NCBI GenBank assembly: GCA_006384855.1
Contig: VCJN01001890.1
Span: 62,001 to 126,000, forward strand
Source of the DNA: Tetraselmis striata
Lineage: Eukaryota; Chlorophyta; Chlorodendrophyceae; Chlorodendrales; Chlorodendraceae
Direction: 5' to 3'
Length of the DNA: 64,000 nt
In this document: in pieces, positions 33,433 to 45,858 of the stretch
How positions within the stretch are numbered: position 1 is the first letter of the stretch
Layout: each line of letters begins with the position of its first letter
Notes under the pieces: generated by a model
Told to the model about the DNA's origin: nothing
Databases searched by the model: none
Seen by the model: only the letters and a program-made list of their open reading frames with translations
Program-made: the position numbers and the translations under genes

Positions 33433-36400
33433 AGGCCACCCCCCACGTCAACGTACTACGACAACACCGTGCCACCCACTGATTCTCTTCCCACGGTAGT
33501 GGCCACCGCGTGCGCATAGCGGCGTTCTGCACAGCAGCAGCACATGCGGGCGGGACCTAGTTGGCCCAGCCAGGTTGCCTTCCTGCCTGGAGACTGCTCG
33601 GCTGCAGCTCTCCTTGAAGGCACGGGAGGCAGGTTTCGCAGGGGCTCTGGGGAATGCCGCTGCCAATGCAGCCCCCGTACGCGTTTCTGCCTTAGCAATT
33701 ACTCCCGGCAACTACTGGTGCCAGCAAGCCCCTCTACTACTGCAGCCGCGGAGTGCATGTAAGGTGCCACGTGTGCGACCCATCTACCCGTGGGTTCCCC
33801 TTCCCTGTGCGCTGTATTGTCCCACCCACATCAGCATTGGGGCGCAGTCTCATTTAGCGCACCATTTCGCATAGACTGCTACTACAAAATTAACTGGACA
33901 CTATTGACCTCTGCAACAAGTCAAGTCGTTAAAACCCTAAACCTTGGCGGTCAGGCAATGAGGAAGTTGATTAATCTACCTTGCAAGCTTGCATTCATCT
34001 CAGTTCCTGAGTATGGGCGGAATAGGACGACGATCAGGAGGCCGTGGGGTCGTTGTAGCATTGCAGCGCGCTGCAACTATGTTGCTGGAAGAGTGGCGGT
34101 CCGAGTTGGCGGGTCTCCGCGTCCCGCTATCGCTCCGAAACCAAAGCTGCTGCCGTGAGCAGCATGTCGTCGCAGTGCACGCCGGCATCTATACTCGACT
34201 GGCAACACAATGCACACCCATGCGGGATCTATGCTACTTGCAGCTCGGTGGGGCGGGTCAGCGCGGAGCGGGGACGTCGTCGCTAGTAACAGGGCCGGCC
34301 TCCGAGTTCATGCTTGCAGCTAGTGCTGAAAAAGCCGAATGCCACTGACAAGATGTGCGACCGTCTCGACGGTGCGCAAGGAGGCTTTTGCTCAACTGGC
34401 GTACAGGGGAGCGAGCCGACTCCCGAAAGCTTACACTTGTGACAGCCGGGTTCGAGTCGGTTCGGGGGGGCACATTGCGCTGCGAAAATCGCCACTGCGC
34501 CGACGCGTTTATGTAAATCAGTTTCCGTAGTATTCGAATCCAGCGTGCTGCCTCTATCGCTCCGAAACCACGCTCGACACCGACGTTTGAACGTTTCCAA
34601 GTGCATGAACTCGCGACGCGCCGCGGATGCTCGACCGAGCCTCTGCGCCGATGTGCCTCGGCTGCTTGCAGCCTTTTTGCAGTCGTCAGAGCGGCAGGGT
34701 GCACACTGCGGCGACGTCGCTGCATACGTCGCGCGCTTCCGAGTTTACTCCGTGTCGGTGTTACTACTGCTCATCAAATCTGCGCCCGCGCCGCTGGAAA
34801 CCGGCGCAGCCTCGGATATGCGTGTGGCTAAAACGACTACCCGGGTACGTACGGAGGCGCCTCGACGGAGATATTGTGTGGCAGGGCAGAGGTTGAGGTA
34901 CAGTCGGCCGGCTTGTGGTTGACGCAGCGGCCACGGGGGGCTGCGGGGATGATGTCGCGACGTCGCGATATCGTCGAATCAGCGTTCCGCCGATTCGATG
35001 ATCGTCCGAATTTCCGTACCAAGCATAATAATCCGAAATCGGAGTAGTTTAAAACCGACGCTGTCGCAGTGTGCGTGTAGTCGCGAGGCACGGCGCCGCC
35101 TCTACGTAACACCGCGTGCCGGCGGGGCTGTGCCTGGGACCTTACTATGCCGGCTTGTTTTCGAGGGAACAGCGGTATTGTGCGCGGCGGGGATATCGCG
35201 GCACCGTCGCAGGCGCTTGGTACAAGTTCCCGAGCAGCTCCGAAACCACGCTCGACGCCGACGCACAGCAACTGCTTGACCAAAACACTGCGCGCCTACC
35301 CGGAACCCGTGCTGTTGAAGCGCCGGCTAGAGGTCAGAGAACGAGCGGGGTAATCGTCATTGCAGGGATGCCGCTTTACGAGTCTCGGCCTTCTCACGGC
35401 TGGGCGAGCTGCTCTCATGCCGCGAAGATCGCCGCTCCGAAAATCGACATCATTGATATACAAACATGGATGCCGAAGGGGCGCACGCGGACTGCTTGAC
35501 CATGTCACTGTGGGCCGTGGAAATGGCATTTTCTTGCCGCCAGCTTGGATCGTCGCAAAGCGGCACAACGCTGCCGAGATGCCGCTGCGCGATATTCCGA
35601 GTTTCCAAGCCTTCATCCGCTCCCGAAATCACAGCAGAAGCCGACGCCCCCCCCTGTGCTTATTGTCGTGGTAGTGACGCACAACACTGCCGCCTGCTTA
35701 TACCGCCAATACTTTTGAAAACTACCCGTACTACTGGGAGCAGAGTACTTGCAGCAAGAGTGCAGTCGTCGGAGGGGCGTGACGGTGTGTTGCCCATGCG
35801 CTGCTCATACGTCGCGGCTTATTTCCCAGTTTCCGAGGTCCCCGCGGTCGCTCTAAAACAGTGCTAGAACTGACACCGTGCGTGTTCGAGTCTATTTTGA
35901 CGTGAGTCGAAATAGTGTCACGATGATATGCACTATTTTGTGATGTTACAATGATGAGTGTGAGATAATACTATGCCATCAACAATATTTACAAAACAAA
36001 TGTAGTTTAGCCGGTAGTACCTATAGTATCCACAGCGCAGTCATGGAATGCTGGCGCTGGTGATGGGCGGTATGCGCAAACAATGATCACTTTATTATTG
36101 CATAATGGTTTCGGAGCATAGCAGCTCACGAAATGCATTTATGAATGGCGTCCGGACAATATGAGTACACGAATAAGAAAACAGGGCTGATAATATTACA
36201 CTATTACTATTTCTACTATTACTAATTTGTCATGTTCGTGCAAGGCACCATATCGTCCAGTGGCGGAGTGGGTGGTATATATAACAGTCTTATAGTAAGG
36301 ATTATATGTATTGATCAACTAAAAGTGATGTGCCTATGTGTCTCTGTGGGTGTGTGTAATCAGTCTAAATGTTTTACCGACCGGAATTGGGAGAACTTGA

Positions 36401-38089
36401 GGAAATGCAGACGTATTTATTTGTGCCAAAACAGTGCGTGTGGCAAAGCGCTGCAAAACCAGAAATAGAGCCATCATCCATGCCCATACGTAGCCACGGG
36501 CCGCACTTGTCGCCGAATTTACGCCACGCCCCCTGCTTTGGTATGCGAACTATCGGCAATATTGTATGAAGGGAATTAAAATTATATCATTCAGGGTTGT
36601 ATGTAGCAAGCCCTTTCCATCGTTTCCGTTGGTTTTGGAGTGAATTCATGGCAAACATCTTGCTGTAATCGTTGCATGCTCAAGCATGAGAGGGTTCTGC
36701 GGCCTCCTTGCTGTAAGGCGAAGCTCCTCCATAGTAGTGCAGGGCAACGTGGCTATGGGGCATTATTGTGGTCCAAGTGGTACGAGAATGGCATAGTCGC
36801 CTTAGTTATTGCCTTGGTAATGGTGACATTGCTTCATTGACGGCTCGACGCAGCAGCTATATGTAAAAACGGAGGACGACAAAGCGTGGTCCCCTTACCC
36901 ATCGCTAAAGGGGCATGAACCGAGTATGAGTGGTTTGCGTGCTGCAATACATTCAAAACACTGCCTCATCACTGGGTATTGGGTATTGAGGAAATGAGAC
37001 ACATGCACCGTAAGGTTCCATGCTCACGATGTGTCCAATTGTTGCAATGCGCATCATGTTGACGTGCTACCATTTAATTTGCGGACCCTATGCAGGTTGG
37101 TCAGGGCCCTTCCGTGATTCGTGGTATAGGCAGCTTGTCAAGACGAAAACTTGATTCAGTTCTAACAAATGTCAAAGTCCCCAGCTACTTAGTCGTTTAT
37201 GGCCAAGAAGGTGCCTAAACGTGCCCGGATGCCCGCGAGATTGTGACATCCGACCATTACCTTCACGCGCAGATCACCCTCCATTATGTTTTCAGATTTT
37301 CTGAGCAATCCCTGAGCCCCTGAATTCCTGGCTGAATTTCAACGGTTGCTCAACGAGGCAACACTGCAGTCGTGATAATATCAATGCATAACACACAGTG
37401 GCCCACGCTCGTCACATGCCCCCACCCCACCAAAGACCACCCTGGCCCACCCTTTGCCAACATGTTTCCTCCCTCATCCATGGCCATCCCACCACCCAAT
37501 AGCTTACGTTTGCGCAGCGGCAAGTCATGGGGAACAATCCAGCATGTGCTAATGATGGGGGTACTTGCCGAAACGCTCAATCTAGCGTTTGGTCGCATTG
37601 TATGGCACCTTCATTAGGGTACAAGGGCTTGAGTAAACCCCATCGTGATGGCGACTTCCAAAACGTGCAACATTCCAGAGACTCAGGTCACAGACACTAG
37701 ATTAAGTTGCCCTACTTTCCGCAAACTTGTATTCGGCAAAAAGGAGGTCTTATGTGGACGGAGTTATGTGGACGGGTGCCCAGCCAGTCCCATCCTGCCG
37801 GCCTCACAAGGGAGGGTTGGCAGTGGAGGCTGTGCTGCGGGGTACGTTGGTTACAAGAGCACGAGTTCAAGTTGGCAAATTGTCTCATCGCTTGTCTCAA
37901 GCAGTAGCCCCGCAGGGCATCTCTGCGATGAGGCTCCCTATATCCCAGCTGGCAGAGAGCGCAGGCACCGTCCTCGAGGCTGCCCCCCTCACGGGCACCG
38001 CCTTGGTCTGGCGAGGGACCGCTGCATCCAAGGTTACAAGAGGGCCTGGGATGCGCCCCCGCCCCGACCCGCCCCGCCCCGCCCGCGTA
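33433..38089. other. Intergenic region, no gene recognised
   Basis: From about 33950 to 35870 the block CGCTCCGAAA..(A/C)..CGACxCCGACG recurs in diverged form (about 34130, 34558, 35235, 35432, 35620), which suggests an old repeat family. 35870-38050 is AT-rich with no coding-like frame. The end of the FtsH gene is at 38090. Confidence 0.5.
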
Positions 38090-41000
38090 CTACTCGGCAG
38101 GCTTGAGCCCCTTGGCACTCTTCAGGAGGTCCTGGATCTGCTGCCCGGTCAGGGACTCCTCGTCCAGCAGCGCCTGCGGGGAGCGAACGTGGAATCAGAG
38201 GGCTCGGCTGCACATTCAAGACAGTACCCTGACAGATTGAACAGGTTTGCAAGTCCGAAAAACAATGGATTGTTTTGCAGCATCCAGTCGGGAAATCCGT
38301 GTGGGATTCGTGTTGTATTGTGTTGATGCAACTCAATAAACAAAATACGGCTTTTCTCTCTTTTCGACGGGGAGGGGGAGGGGGCAAAAAAACAGATATA
38401 CCGCAAACACAGAGCGTGGTCACGGCCTACTCGCACTATGAATGCCGCGACACGGCAGCGCGGCGCCGCCCCTCTGCCGCGCGGTCACCTTGGCCAGCAC
38501 GTGCAGCTCCGTCTCGTGCGTCTGCAGGATCTTCTTGGCGCGCGCATAGGCGGTGTTCACCAGCGCGTTGACCTCCGCCTCGATCGCCTTGCGCGTCTCG
38601 CCGCTCACCGGCGAGTTCTGCGGCGGCGGCCCCTCAGCTCAATTGGTGGCGAGCGGGAGCAGGTGGAGGCATGCCGGGGGGCGATGCCAATTGGCAAACA
38701 CAGGCTGGCAGATGGAGGAGGGGGTGGGGGTACCTCGTCCACGGAGACGGCGCCGAGCGCGCTCGACATGCCGTACTTGGTGACCATGGCGTAGGCCATC
38801 TTGGTCGCCTGCTCAAAGTCGGACGAAGCGCCGGTGGTGACGTCCTGCCGTTCCGCCAAAGGCACAGCCGCACGGGGTTTGGCGATGCTGTCAGAGTGGC
38901 GCCACAACTGTGCCAATCGGAGCCGTGCCCGACTGCGGGTGCCGACGTGGTAGAAAGACCAATGCAAATAACGACCCGCCATACCTCGCGGATACAGCCA
39001 AAACTAAAGCGGAACTATAGCGATTGCCCCCATAGCAAGTTGCTTGCATGCCCAATTTGAGGCTCATACTGCAGGGTCTTGCTAAGCGGCGCCGCCTCGC
39101 CCATAACCACCCTCATCCCAAGCCTCAGGTTGGAGTTGCATGCAGCCCATGATAGCATCGCTATAATTTCGTTAACATTTGACCTCCCGGTGGGTAGAGC
39201 CGAATCTTATTTGCGCTGTTCTTGCTACCGCGTTGGCACCCGTATGGTTGTAGGTGCTTTGTAGGGAGAGCAGGGGGCGGTCAGAGGGGGAGGCACCTTC
39301 TCGCCGAAGATGAGCTCCTCCGCCACGCGGCCGCCCATGCAGACGTCCAGCTTGGCCAGCAGCTGCCGCCTGGACACGCTGGTGTCGTCGGCGTCGGGCA
39401 GCTGCGTCACCATGCCGAGCGCCATGCCGCGCGGAACGATGGTGGCCTGGGGGGGAGAGGAAGGGGGGGGGGGGGGGGGGTCAATGGCTTCAGCGAGTTG
39501 GGAGGGTGGCGGCATGCAGGCACTTTCACTTGCAGTAACAAAGAGGGGCGGGGCGTGGGGCAGCAGCGCACACCTTATGCACCGGCAGCGCGCCCTCCGT
39601 GAAGAGCGCCACCAGCGCGTGGCCGCCCTCGTGGTACGCCGTGATCTTGCGTACCTTCTCGCTGATGACGGCGCTCTTGCGCTCGGCGCCCATGATGATG
39701 CGGTCCTGGCCAGGCGAAAAGGAAGGCAGCCGCTCAGCGGGGTCCGGCACCCGGGTTCGGCAATGACCGAGCGCAAAGGAGGACGGCCAGCCAGGAATGG
39801 TCATGCTAGGCGGGGCGGATGGGGGTGGTGGTGTGTGTGTTGGGGGGGGGGGGGGGGGGGGGGTCAACCTTGGCGTACTCCAGCGCCGCGTGCGTGACCG
39901 CCGGGCTGGCGTCGCGGGCCGCCTGCATGCAGGGGCAGTCGGCCCACAGTGTGAGGTAATGTGAGCGCACATACATGCGGGGTTCAGGCGCAGTGTATAT
40001 CGAAATCTCAGCGAACAACATCCGGATACCACACAAAGTCTCAAACTCATTAATACCGTGCTTGGCTGCGTGCCATCTTATACCCAAAGCAATCATAAAA
40101 TACACTGCGCCACAATTGGGGTTGGGGGTTGCAAAAGAAAAAAGATAGAAATGGTTTCCACCGTCAGATACTTGGGACGTTGCGGGCTATATTCGCTGTG
40201 TACTCTCATTGACACCAAGATAAACAGATTGTTTCCTTCATCAGAAGGGGGACGAAAACATTGGTATATGGCGGATCCAAAGCGTGGTAATGGAAGTAGG
40301 TAGGTACAGGCTTAGGTGGTGCGTCAAGGTGCTTTGCTTGAACGCTGGCCGGCCGCAAAGGGCGACAAGTTGGCGCCGCGGAAAGCGGGCTGCGTGGCGC
40401 AGTGATTGTGAGGGTGTTGGCGGCAGGCCCGGAGGTGCCGCCCGAAACGCGCGGGCGCAGCGCACCTTGAGGGCCGCCACGTTGACGAGGTTGGCCAGGT
40501 CGGCGCCGCTGAACCCTGGGGTGCCACGCGCGATGACCTGTCCGGGTGGGAGGCACAGCCACGGCGGCGTAAGCGCGGGGACCATGGTGTGCGCCAGAGT
40601 CGAGATGCGTGCCCGATCATTGAAGGCCGGACCGATGCTCGCCACACCTTGAGGTCCACGTCGGCGGCTTTGGGCACGTTGATAAAGTGCGACTCCAGGA
40701 TCTGGCGGCGCCCCTCCACGTCCGGGTTGGGCACCACCACGTGGCGGTCGAAGCGGCCGGGCCGCACGAGCGCCTTGTCGAGCGACTCGGGGAAGTTGGT
40801 GGCGGCCACGACGATGATGCCCTCGCTGGGGCGGAAGCCGTCCAGCTCCACTAGCAGCTGGTTGAGCGTCATCTTCATGTACTGCTGGTCCTTGGGGTTG
40901 CGCTTGGAGCCGATGGCGTCGATCTCGTCGATGAAGATGATGCAGGGCGACTGCTTCTTGGCGGCCGCAAAGAGGTCGCGCACGCGGCGCGCGCCCACAC

Positions 41001-44000
41001 CCACGAACATCTCCTCGAACTCGCTCCCGCTGCAGTAGAAGAAGGGCACGCCCGCCTCGCCCGCGATGGCGCGAGCCAGCATCGTCTTGCCAGTGCCGGG
41101 CGGGCCGACCAGCATCACGCCCTGCGAGGCCAGCCATCAGCCACAGATGTCAGCAGCAGCCGGCAACTCAACCCCAAAGGGTACCAGGCAGCAGTGATGG
41201 CGGACGGGCAGGTAGGCGGGCGCGGCAGCAGCAGCAGAGGGCGCAACCTTGGGCAGCTTGCCGCCAAGGCCGGTGAAGCGCTGCGGGTCGCGCAGAAACT
41301 CTACGATCTCCTCCAGCTCCGCCTTGGCCTGGCGCGGGCCGAGGGGCGGGCCAGCGGGTAGGGGCGGAGGGTGGGCAGCCTCAGGGTCTCTAGCTGCATT
41401 GCGAGCCGCCCTGACTGCTGAAACCCAGTTCCCTTGAGGCCCTTGCAATCGCTACTTCCTAAACACTCTACGGGTGCCGGCGCGGTAGTAAGAACACCGC
41501 GAGTACGCACCTGCCTTGGCTGCCAGAGGTCCAATGTAAGATTAGACTATAGCGGAACCATAGCTGATGTTTGTGTAGCCCCAGTTCAGGCTATTTATGA
41601 TAAGGGTTCTCAAAGGAGGCCGCTGCACACCATGATAAGGCCAGCAGCTACCATATCCGCAGTGCCGCGCAAGGCACGTCCGAGCCACGGCAGCTCCCGG
41701 CAATTAAGCTGCTTGGCTCTCGCAACGGGTCTAGGAGCGCAGCAGAATGCCACAGAGAGGACTTATGTAAGAGGCAAATAATAGGCCAAATAATGAGCCA
41801 CATAATCTATGACGCAGACATTCTTCCGCTCGAGATTTGGATTGACCAACTGAGACATAAGAGCATGTCTGCGTATTCATGCAGGCGCCTGCCTGAGCGC
41901 GTACCCTCGAAACTATTTAGCACGCACTTGAAGCAAGCCTAGGTGCCATATGGGACAGGTAGGGCAGGTAGGCAGGTCTATCGGGCAAAGGGACTGGGGG
42001 GGGGGGGGGGGGGGGTTGCAAACCTCGTCGACGCCCTTGACGTCGGCAAAGCGGGTCTTGGACTCGATCTGCGGCTTGACGTCGGGGCTGCCGCCCATCA
42101 TGCCGCGCCCGAGGCCGCGCTCCTCGAACAGCGCGCCCACGCCGCTGAGCAACAGGAAGGCCAGGCCCAGCGTGCGCACGGTGCGCCAGAGCTGCTCACG
42201 GAAGGACGGGTCCGCCTGGCGCAGGGCCGCAGGAGGAAGGGGGTTAGAGGGAGGGCAAACTCTCTGGCTTTGCGGAATGAAAAACGCATGCCTGCGCCGT
42301 AACATTCAATTGGGTTTGCGGGTCGCAATAGGAATGAATTGCTTGGCTCTACAGAGTCGGGGATTTTGTGGTATAGCCGCCATTCAGGATGTATCTACCG
42401 GTTCGGTACCCCAGATATATAGCATACTTATTATATCGGTGTTTGGTCATTGAGAGAGGGTCAAAACCAATGACAGCCATCCAACACATCGGCGAAGATA
42501 CAGTGCTGGGGCGTTTAGTCTAGGCTCGCTGCCATCAGTGGCTGATGGCATAGAGAGGCCGACAAAACGCAACAACGAGATACAACACATTGATGGAGCA
42601 GCGTTCATTGGGGGCGTGGCGTGTGACATGCTGCGGGGTGGGGTCCGGGGTAGCGGGGCCTCCCACCTGCATCATGTACAGCGGGTTCTTCTCCGTGCCG
42701 ACGGCCCCACCCTGCAACTGCAGCCCCGACGCGGCCGCGCCGGCAGCCAGTGGGCCGCCGCCGCCGTTCGCGTAGGCGCGCGCGCCGCGGTTGATGGTGT
42801 GCATCAGCGCCGTGTTGTCGAGGCGGTTGGTCTGCAGATGCATGAGGAGGGGGGCGCAAAGGGGTGCGCTTTCAGTGAGCACCAGCGGGCAGCCGGGGTG
42901 GCACAGGCAGAGCCTCCATCACGCCAGGTAAGAAGCGCGAGATGAAGCTATGACCCTAATTTTAACGCTAGATAGCAGTGACGGTTTGATTGAGCAGGAG
43001 GTGTACAGACACAGGAACTTTGCTTAGGTGGGGTAGGTAAGTGGCTGGCCCCCGGGGAGGGGGGGGGGGGGGGGGGGGGGGTGAGCAAGGACAGGTACCT
43101 GTTATACGCTTGACAGATAAACATATTCAACAAGGAATATTTAACAAGGTAGCAAGTACAGCAACACCGCTGCGCCACTTGAGGCTCAAGATGCTGGTGC
43201 CTCCTGGCTGCCGGTGATATCTCTGGAGGTCCCGAGGGTTCAAGCAAGTATGGGGTTTATAAATCCGCACCCCGACGGGGCGCTCGCCGGGTGCTGGGCT
43301 GCACGGGGCACACCTGCACCAGCGCCTTGATGTACTCTCCGAGCGCGGCCTCACTGCTGGCCACGTTACCCTGCTCAAAAGCCTGGATCACGCTCTCGTA
43401 CTCGCCCTGCGCAGGTGGAGAGAGGAAGGGGGGGGGGGGGGGGGGGGCGCAGTGTGAGACGCGCTCCGCCCTCTGCAACTATCTCAACCCCTGCTGGAAG
43501 GAATAAACCGCACTTGCTACCCCAAACCTTTTCCCTCTGCTGTCCTGAAAGAAAGGACATCGGACTGACCACACACACACACACACACGCACACACACAC
43601 ATATACAGAGTAAAGCGCGCGGCTGGTTGGAAAGTGAAATGCGGCTGCCGGCCAGGAGCATGACTCGCATGGTGTGAGTAGCGCCTAGCCCGGGGGTGGG
43701 GAAAGGGCATCAGGAACGCAGGGAGGGCTGCGCACCCGGCGGTTGAGGTCCTGCAGCATGCGCGCGCCACGATCGCCGGCCCCTTCTGCACACAGCGGTC
43801 CATGCGGCTCAGCCCACGGCACCATAGGTCTACCCCCCCCCCCCCCCCCCCCCCTCCTCCCTCGCGTCTCAGCTGCACCCCCCAGCTCTCTCTCCTGTGG
43901 CCCCTATGCTGACCCAGGCGGCTATCTGCAAGGCACCTGAAGCTGAGCCAACTCATGCATACAGTGTTAGTCGGGTATGCGACCGCACGTAGCCATCTAT

Positions 44001-44504
44001 ACCTCCACCAAAAGGCCCATGTGCCCTCCCTGCGCGCTTTAGTGGGGGGCTCCGTGCACATGTTGGTATACACTCGCAGAGGGGGCCTAGCTGTCCAGCA
44101 CTGACATGAATTGACACTCGTGGGGCATCTTGGTTACCCCCTCCCCCCCCCCCCCCCCCCCCCCTTTCCCCCCCCATAATCCCTTTGTGTACTTAAGGAA
44201 AGGGCTCATGCGCGTTTTGGTGAAGGTGTGCGTGGCTGTGCAAGACCATGATGCGGTGATGCGGTGCACGGCTGGGTGTGATGGGGGAGGGTTACGCACC
44301 CGCGGTAAAGGCCCTACGCCAAGGGCCGCCGCGTCCAAGTGCTCCGCTGCGCATCACCGCCGCAAGGTCGCCGGCCAGCCCGGTGCGGCGCAGGGCGGGG
44401 GCGGCAGCGGCGGTAGCGCCCGCGAGCGGCGCGCCGCGGCACAGTGTGGCGGCCGCGGCGCCAAATGCGCGGCGCAGCTCGTGCGAGCGGCGGAGCGCCT
44501 GCAT
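38090..44504 (-). CDS. FTSH4: Mitochondrial i-AAA metalloprotease, FTSH4/YME1 type
   Basis: ATP-dependent membrane protease of the inner mitochondrial membrane. Fourteen exons: 44504-44300, 43785-43736, 43406-43314, 42831-42667, 42215-42024, 41328-41248, 41121-40648, 40537-40466, 39922-39869, 39705-39574, 39446-39297, 38844-38734, 38617-38489, 38173-38090 (TAG). Phases agree throughout, 663 residues. Residues 1-68 form an Arg/Ala-rich, acid-poor presequence ([19 protein letters not shown]...). One membrane span ([15 protein letters not shown]) is in exon 5. The AAA domain has GPPGTGKT (about 268-275), IIFIDEID and the arginine-finger region ARPGRFDR-like LVRPGRFDR. The i-AAA hallmark [16 protein letters not shown] is present. 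The protease site is HEGGH at 487-491, with a third zinc ligand Asp565 in GASSDFEQ. A plastid FTSH11-type protein is the alternative, but presequence and sequence resemble FTSH4 more. Confidence 0.93.
38990..39085 (+). repeat. Short dispersed repeat copy
   Basis: Contains GCGGAACTATAGCGATTG...GCAAGTTGCTTGCATGCCCAATTTGAGGCTCATA, in the FTSH4 intron between exons 11 and 12. Confidence 0.55.
41485..41620 (+). repeat. Short dispersed repeat copy
   Basis: Reads CACCTGCCTTGGCTGCCAGAGGTCCAATG...ACTATAGCGGAACCATAG...CCCCAGTTCAGGCTATTTATGATAAGGG, in the FTSH4 intron between exons 5 and 6. Confidence 0.55.
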
Positions 44505-44769
44505 CGTGGCGGCGCTGTTCCTGCGGGGGAGCGCTGCTGGGGGCACACCATGCTGGAGCGTCAGCGGGGCAGAGCAGCGCACGAGGCCACCCCCATCTTT
44601 GGCAGGTATACCCCAACACGTGGAACCCACCCCGGACATGGCCGAAGACCCCCCCCCAAAGGCACCTTGCTAAGCAGGTACGTTCTAGAGAGAGGCGCAT
44701 GCTGGGAGGTGCATAAATATCACAAGCAGGCCCGGGAATCCCAGGCCTCATCGCCCAGCCAGCAGCTGT

Positions 44770-44930
44770 GGTATTACGGGCGCGGTACGAAGGACGCTGC
44801 GACTGTGAAGCTGACCTATCTGCGAGGTCTGATGTAGACAAACAACTAGCGCATCTATAACAAACGTTCCTACAGCTTGCATGCTACCCCAATTTGAGGC
44901 TCGTGTCGTGCATTCTGATGAGCCTGTTGG
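44770..44930 (+). repeat. Short dispersed repeat copy in the FTSH4 5' flank
   Basis: Ends CTACAGCTTGCATGCTACCCCAATTTGAGGCTCGTG and is followed by GTTGGCACC, as in other copies. It fills much of the 620-base gap between the SelM-like gene and FTSH4, so the FTSH4 promoter must lie in or beside it. An (AC)n tract at 44948-44968 is adjacent. Confidence 0.5.
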
Positions 44931-45127
44931 CACCTGCAGTCTGCTCACACACGCACACACACACACACGCAGCCCACAGACCCGAGCAGCCCATCGCCTG
45001 TTGGCTAGGAGGGCGAGGCTTTGGTGGCAGGTGAAGGAGACGATGGGCTTGGGGGAGGGGGAAAGGGCTGCCCGCCTGCGCACCTGAAGCTGGCTGCCCG
45101 CTGGCGGTGCCTACCGGGGGGGGCGGG

Positions 45128-45607
45128 CTAGAGCGGTAGGGTGCCGCGCTGGGCGAGGATGTCCTCAATCTCGCGCGCGCTCTTGCCCGCGATGCGCACC
45201 ACTGCGGCGATGGCGTCCCCCTTGCCTAGGAACACGAGGCGCGGGTCCACGCCCACCGGCGCCCAGTCCAGCGTGGGGAAGGCGGGCAGGCGGGTCTCCA
45301 CAAAGGTGGCCAGGCCGGGGTGGTGCCGGTACAGGCGGCACTCGCGCGGGGTCTCCAACACCGCGGTGGTGCGCGGCCCGGGGCCCGCCTCCACGGCCAC
45401 GCGCGCGACGGCGCCCGCCTGCGCGGCGTCCGGGTCTGCTGGCGCACTGGCTGGCTGCGGGGCCTGCCGGGCGCTGAGCCGATCCAGCCAGGCGGGCAGC
45501 ACGCGGGCGGCGGCTGGCGTGGGGGGCAGCAGCAGCGCCTGAAGCAGGAGCGCCGGTAACAGCAGCAGAGCTCGCGTCGAGCCACGGCCTCGCTGGAGCG
45601 GGCAGCG
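45128..45607 (-). CDS. Selenoprotein M/Sep15-like ER protein with Pro-x-x-Cys instead of Cys-x-x-Sec
   Basis: The last exon, probably starting after the CTCCAG acceptor at about 45608, ends TAG 45130-45128. A hydrophobic leader (RALLLLPALLLQALLLPP...AAA) looks like an ER signal. The C-terminal 80 residues fit the thioredoxin-like SelM/Sep15 domain: LETPRECRLYR, then ATFVETRLPAFPTL, then VDPRLVFLGKG and an acidic helix (SAREIEDILAQRG). In animal SelM the same position reads ETCGGUQLNR. Here selenocysteine is replaced by Cys (TGC at 45340-45338) and the first Cys by Pro. The family helps disulphide handling in the ER. The first exon and ATG were not found; an open frame continues upstream through a C run (45631-45648) to about 45790. 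Confidence 0.6.
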   Translation of the reverse strand, partial: RCPLQRGRGSTRALLLLPALLLQALLLPPTPAAARVLPAWLDRLSARQAPQPASAPADPDAAQAGAVARVAVEAGPGPRTTAVLETPRECRLYRHHPGLATFVETRLPAFPTLDWAPVGVDPRLVFLGKGDAIAAVVRIAGKSAREIEDILAQRGTLPL

Positions 45608-45790
45608 CGGGGCCGGGGGGGTTCCAGGCAGGGGGGGGGGGGGGGGGGCAAAGAGGAGGCACCACTTGTTATTCAGCCTCGGCGTAACAGGACAAAGTCG
45701 CCCCGGCCAGGATCCACACCAGCACCAAGCGGATAATGCCATACGACTGGGTCCACATAGTGCCCAGCAGGAGAGGCGTGCCAAAGCCAA

Positions 45791-45822
45791 GCAGGGTGCG
45801 CGTTGGGGCTTGGCCCTTGGAA

Positions 45823-45858
<36 letters not shown>

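Noticed and set aside
33931..33950. CCCTAAA telomere-like words (also near 12221)
   Set aside because: Single occurrences without tandem repetition.
40241..41137. 298-codon open frame overlapping the AAA region of FTSH4
   Set aside because: It is a shifted frame of the GC-rich FTSH4 exons; the exon frame itself carries all protease motifs.
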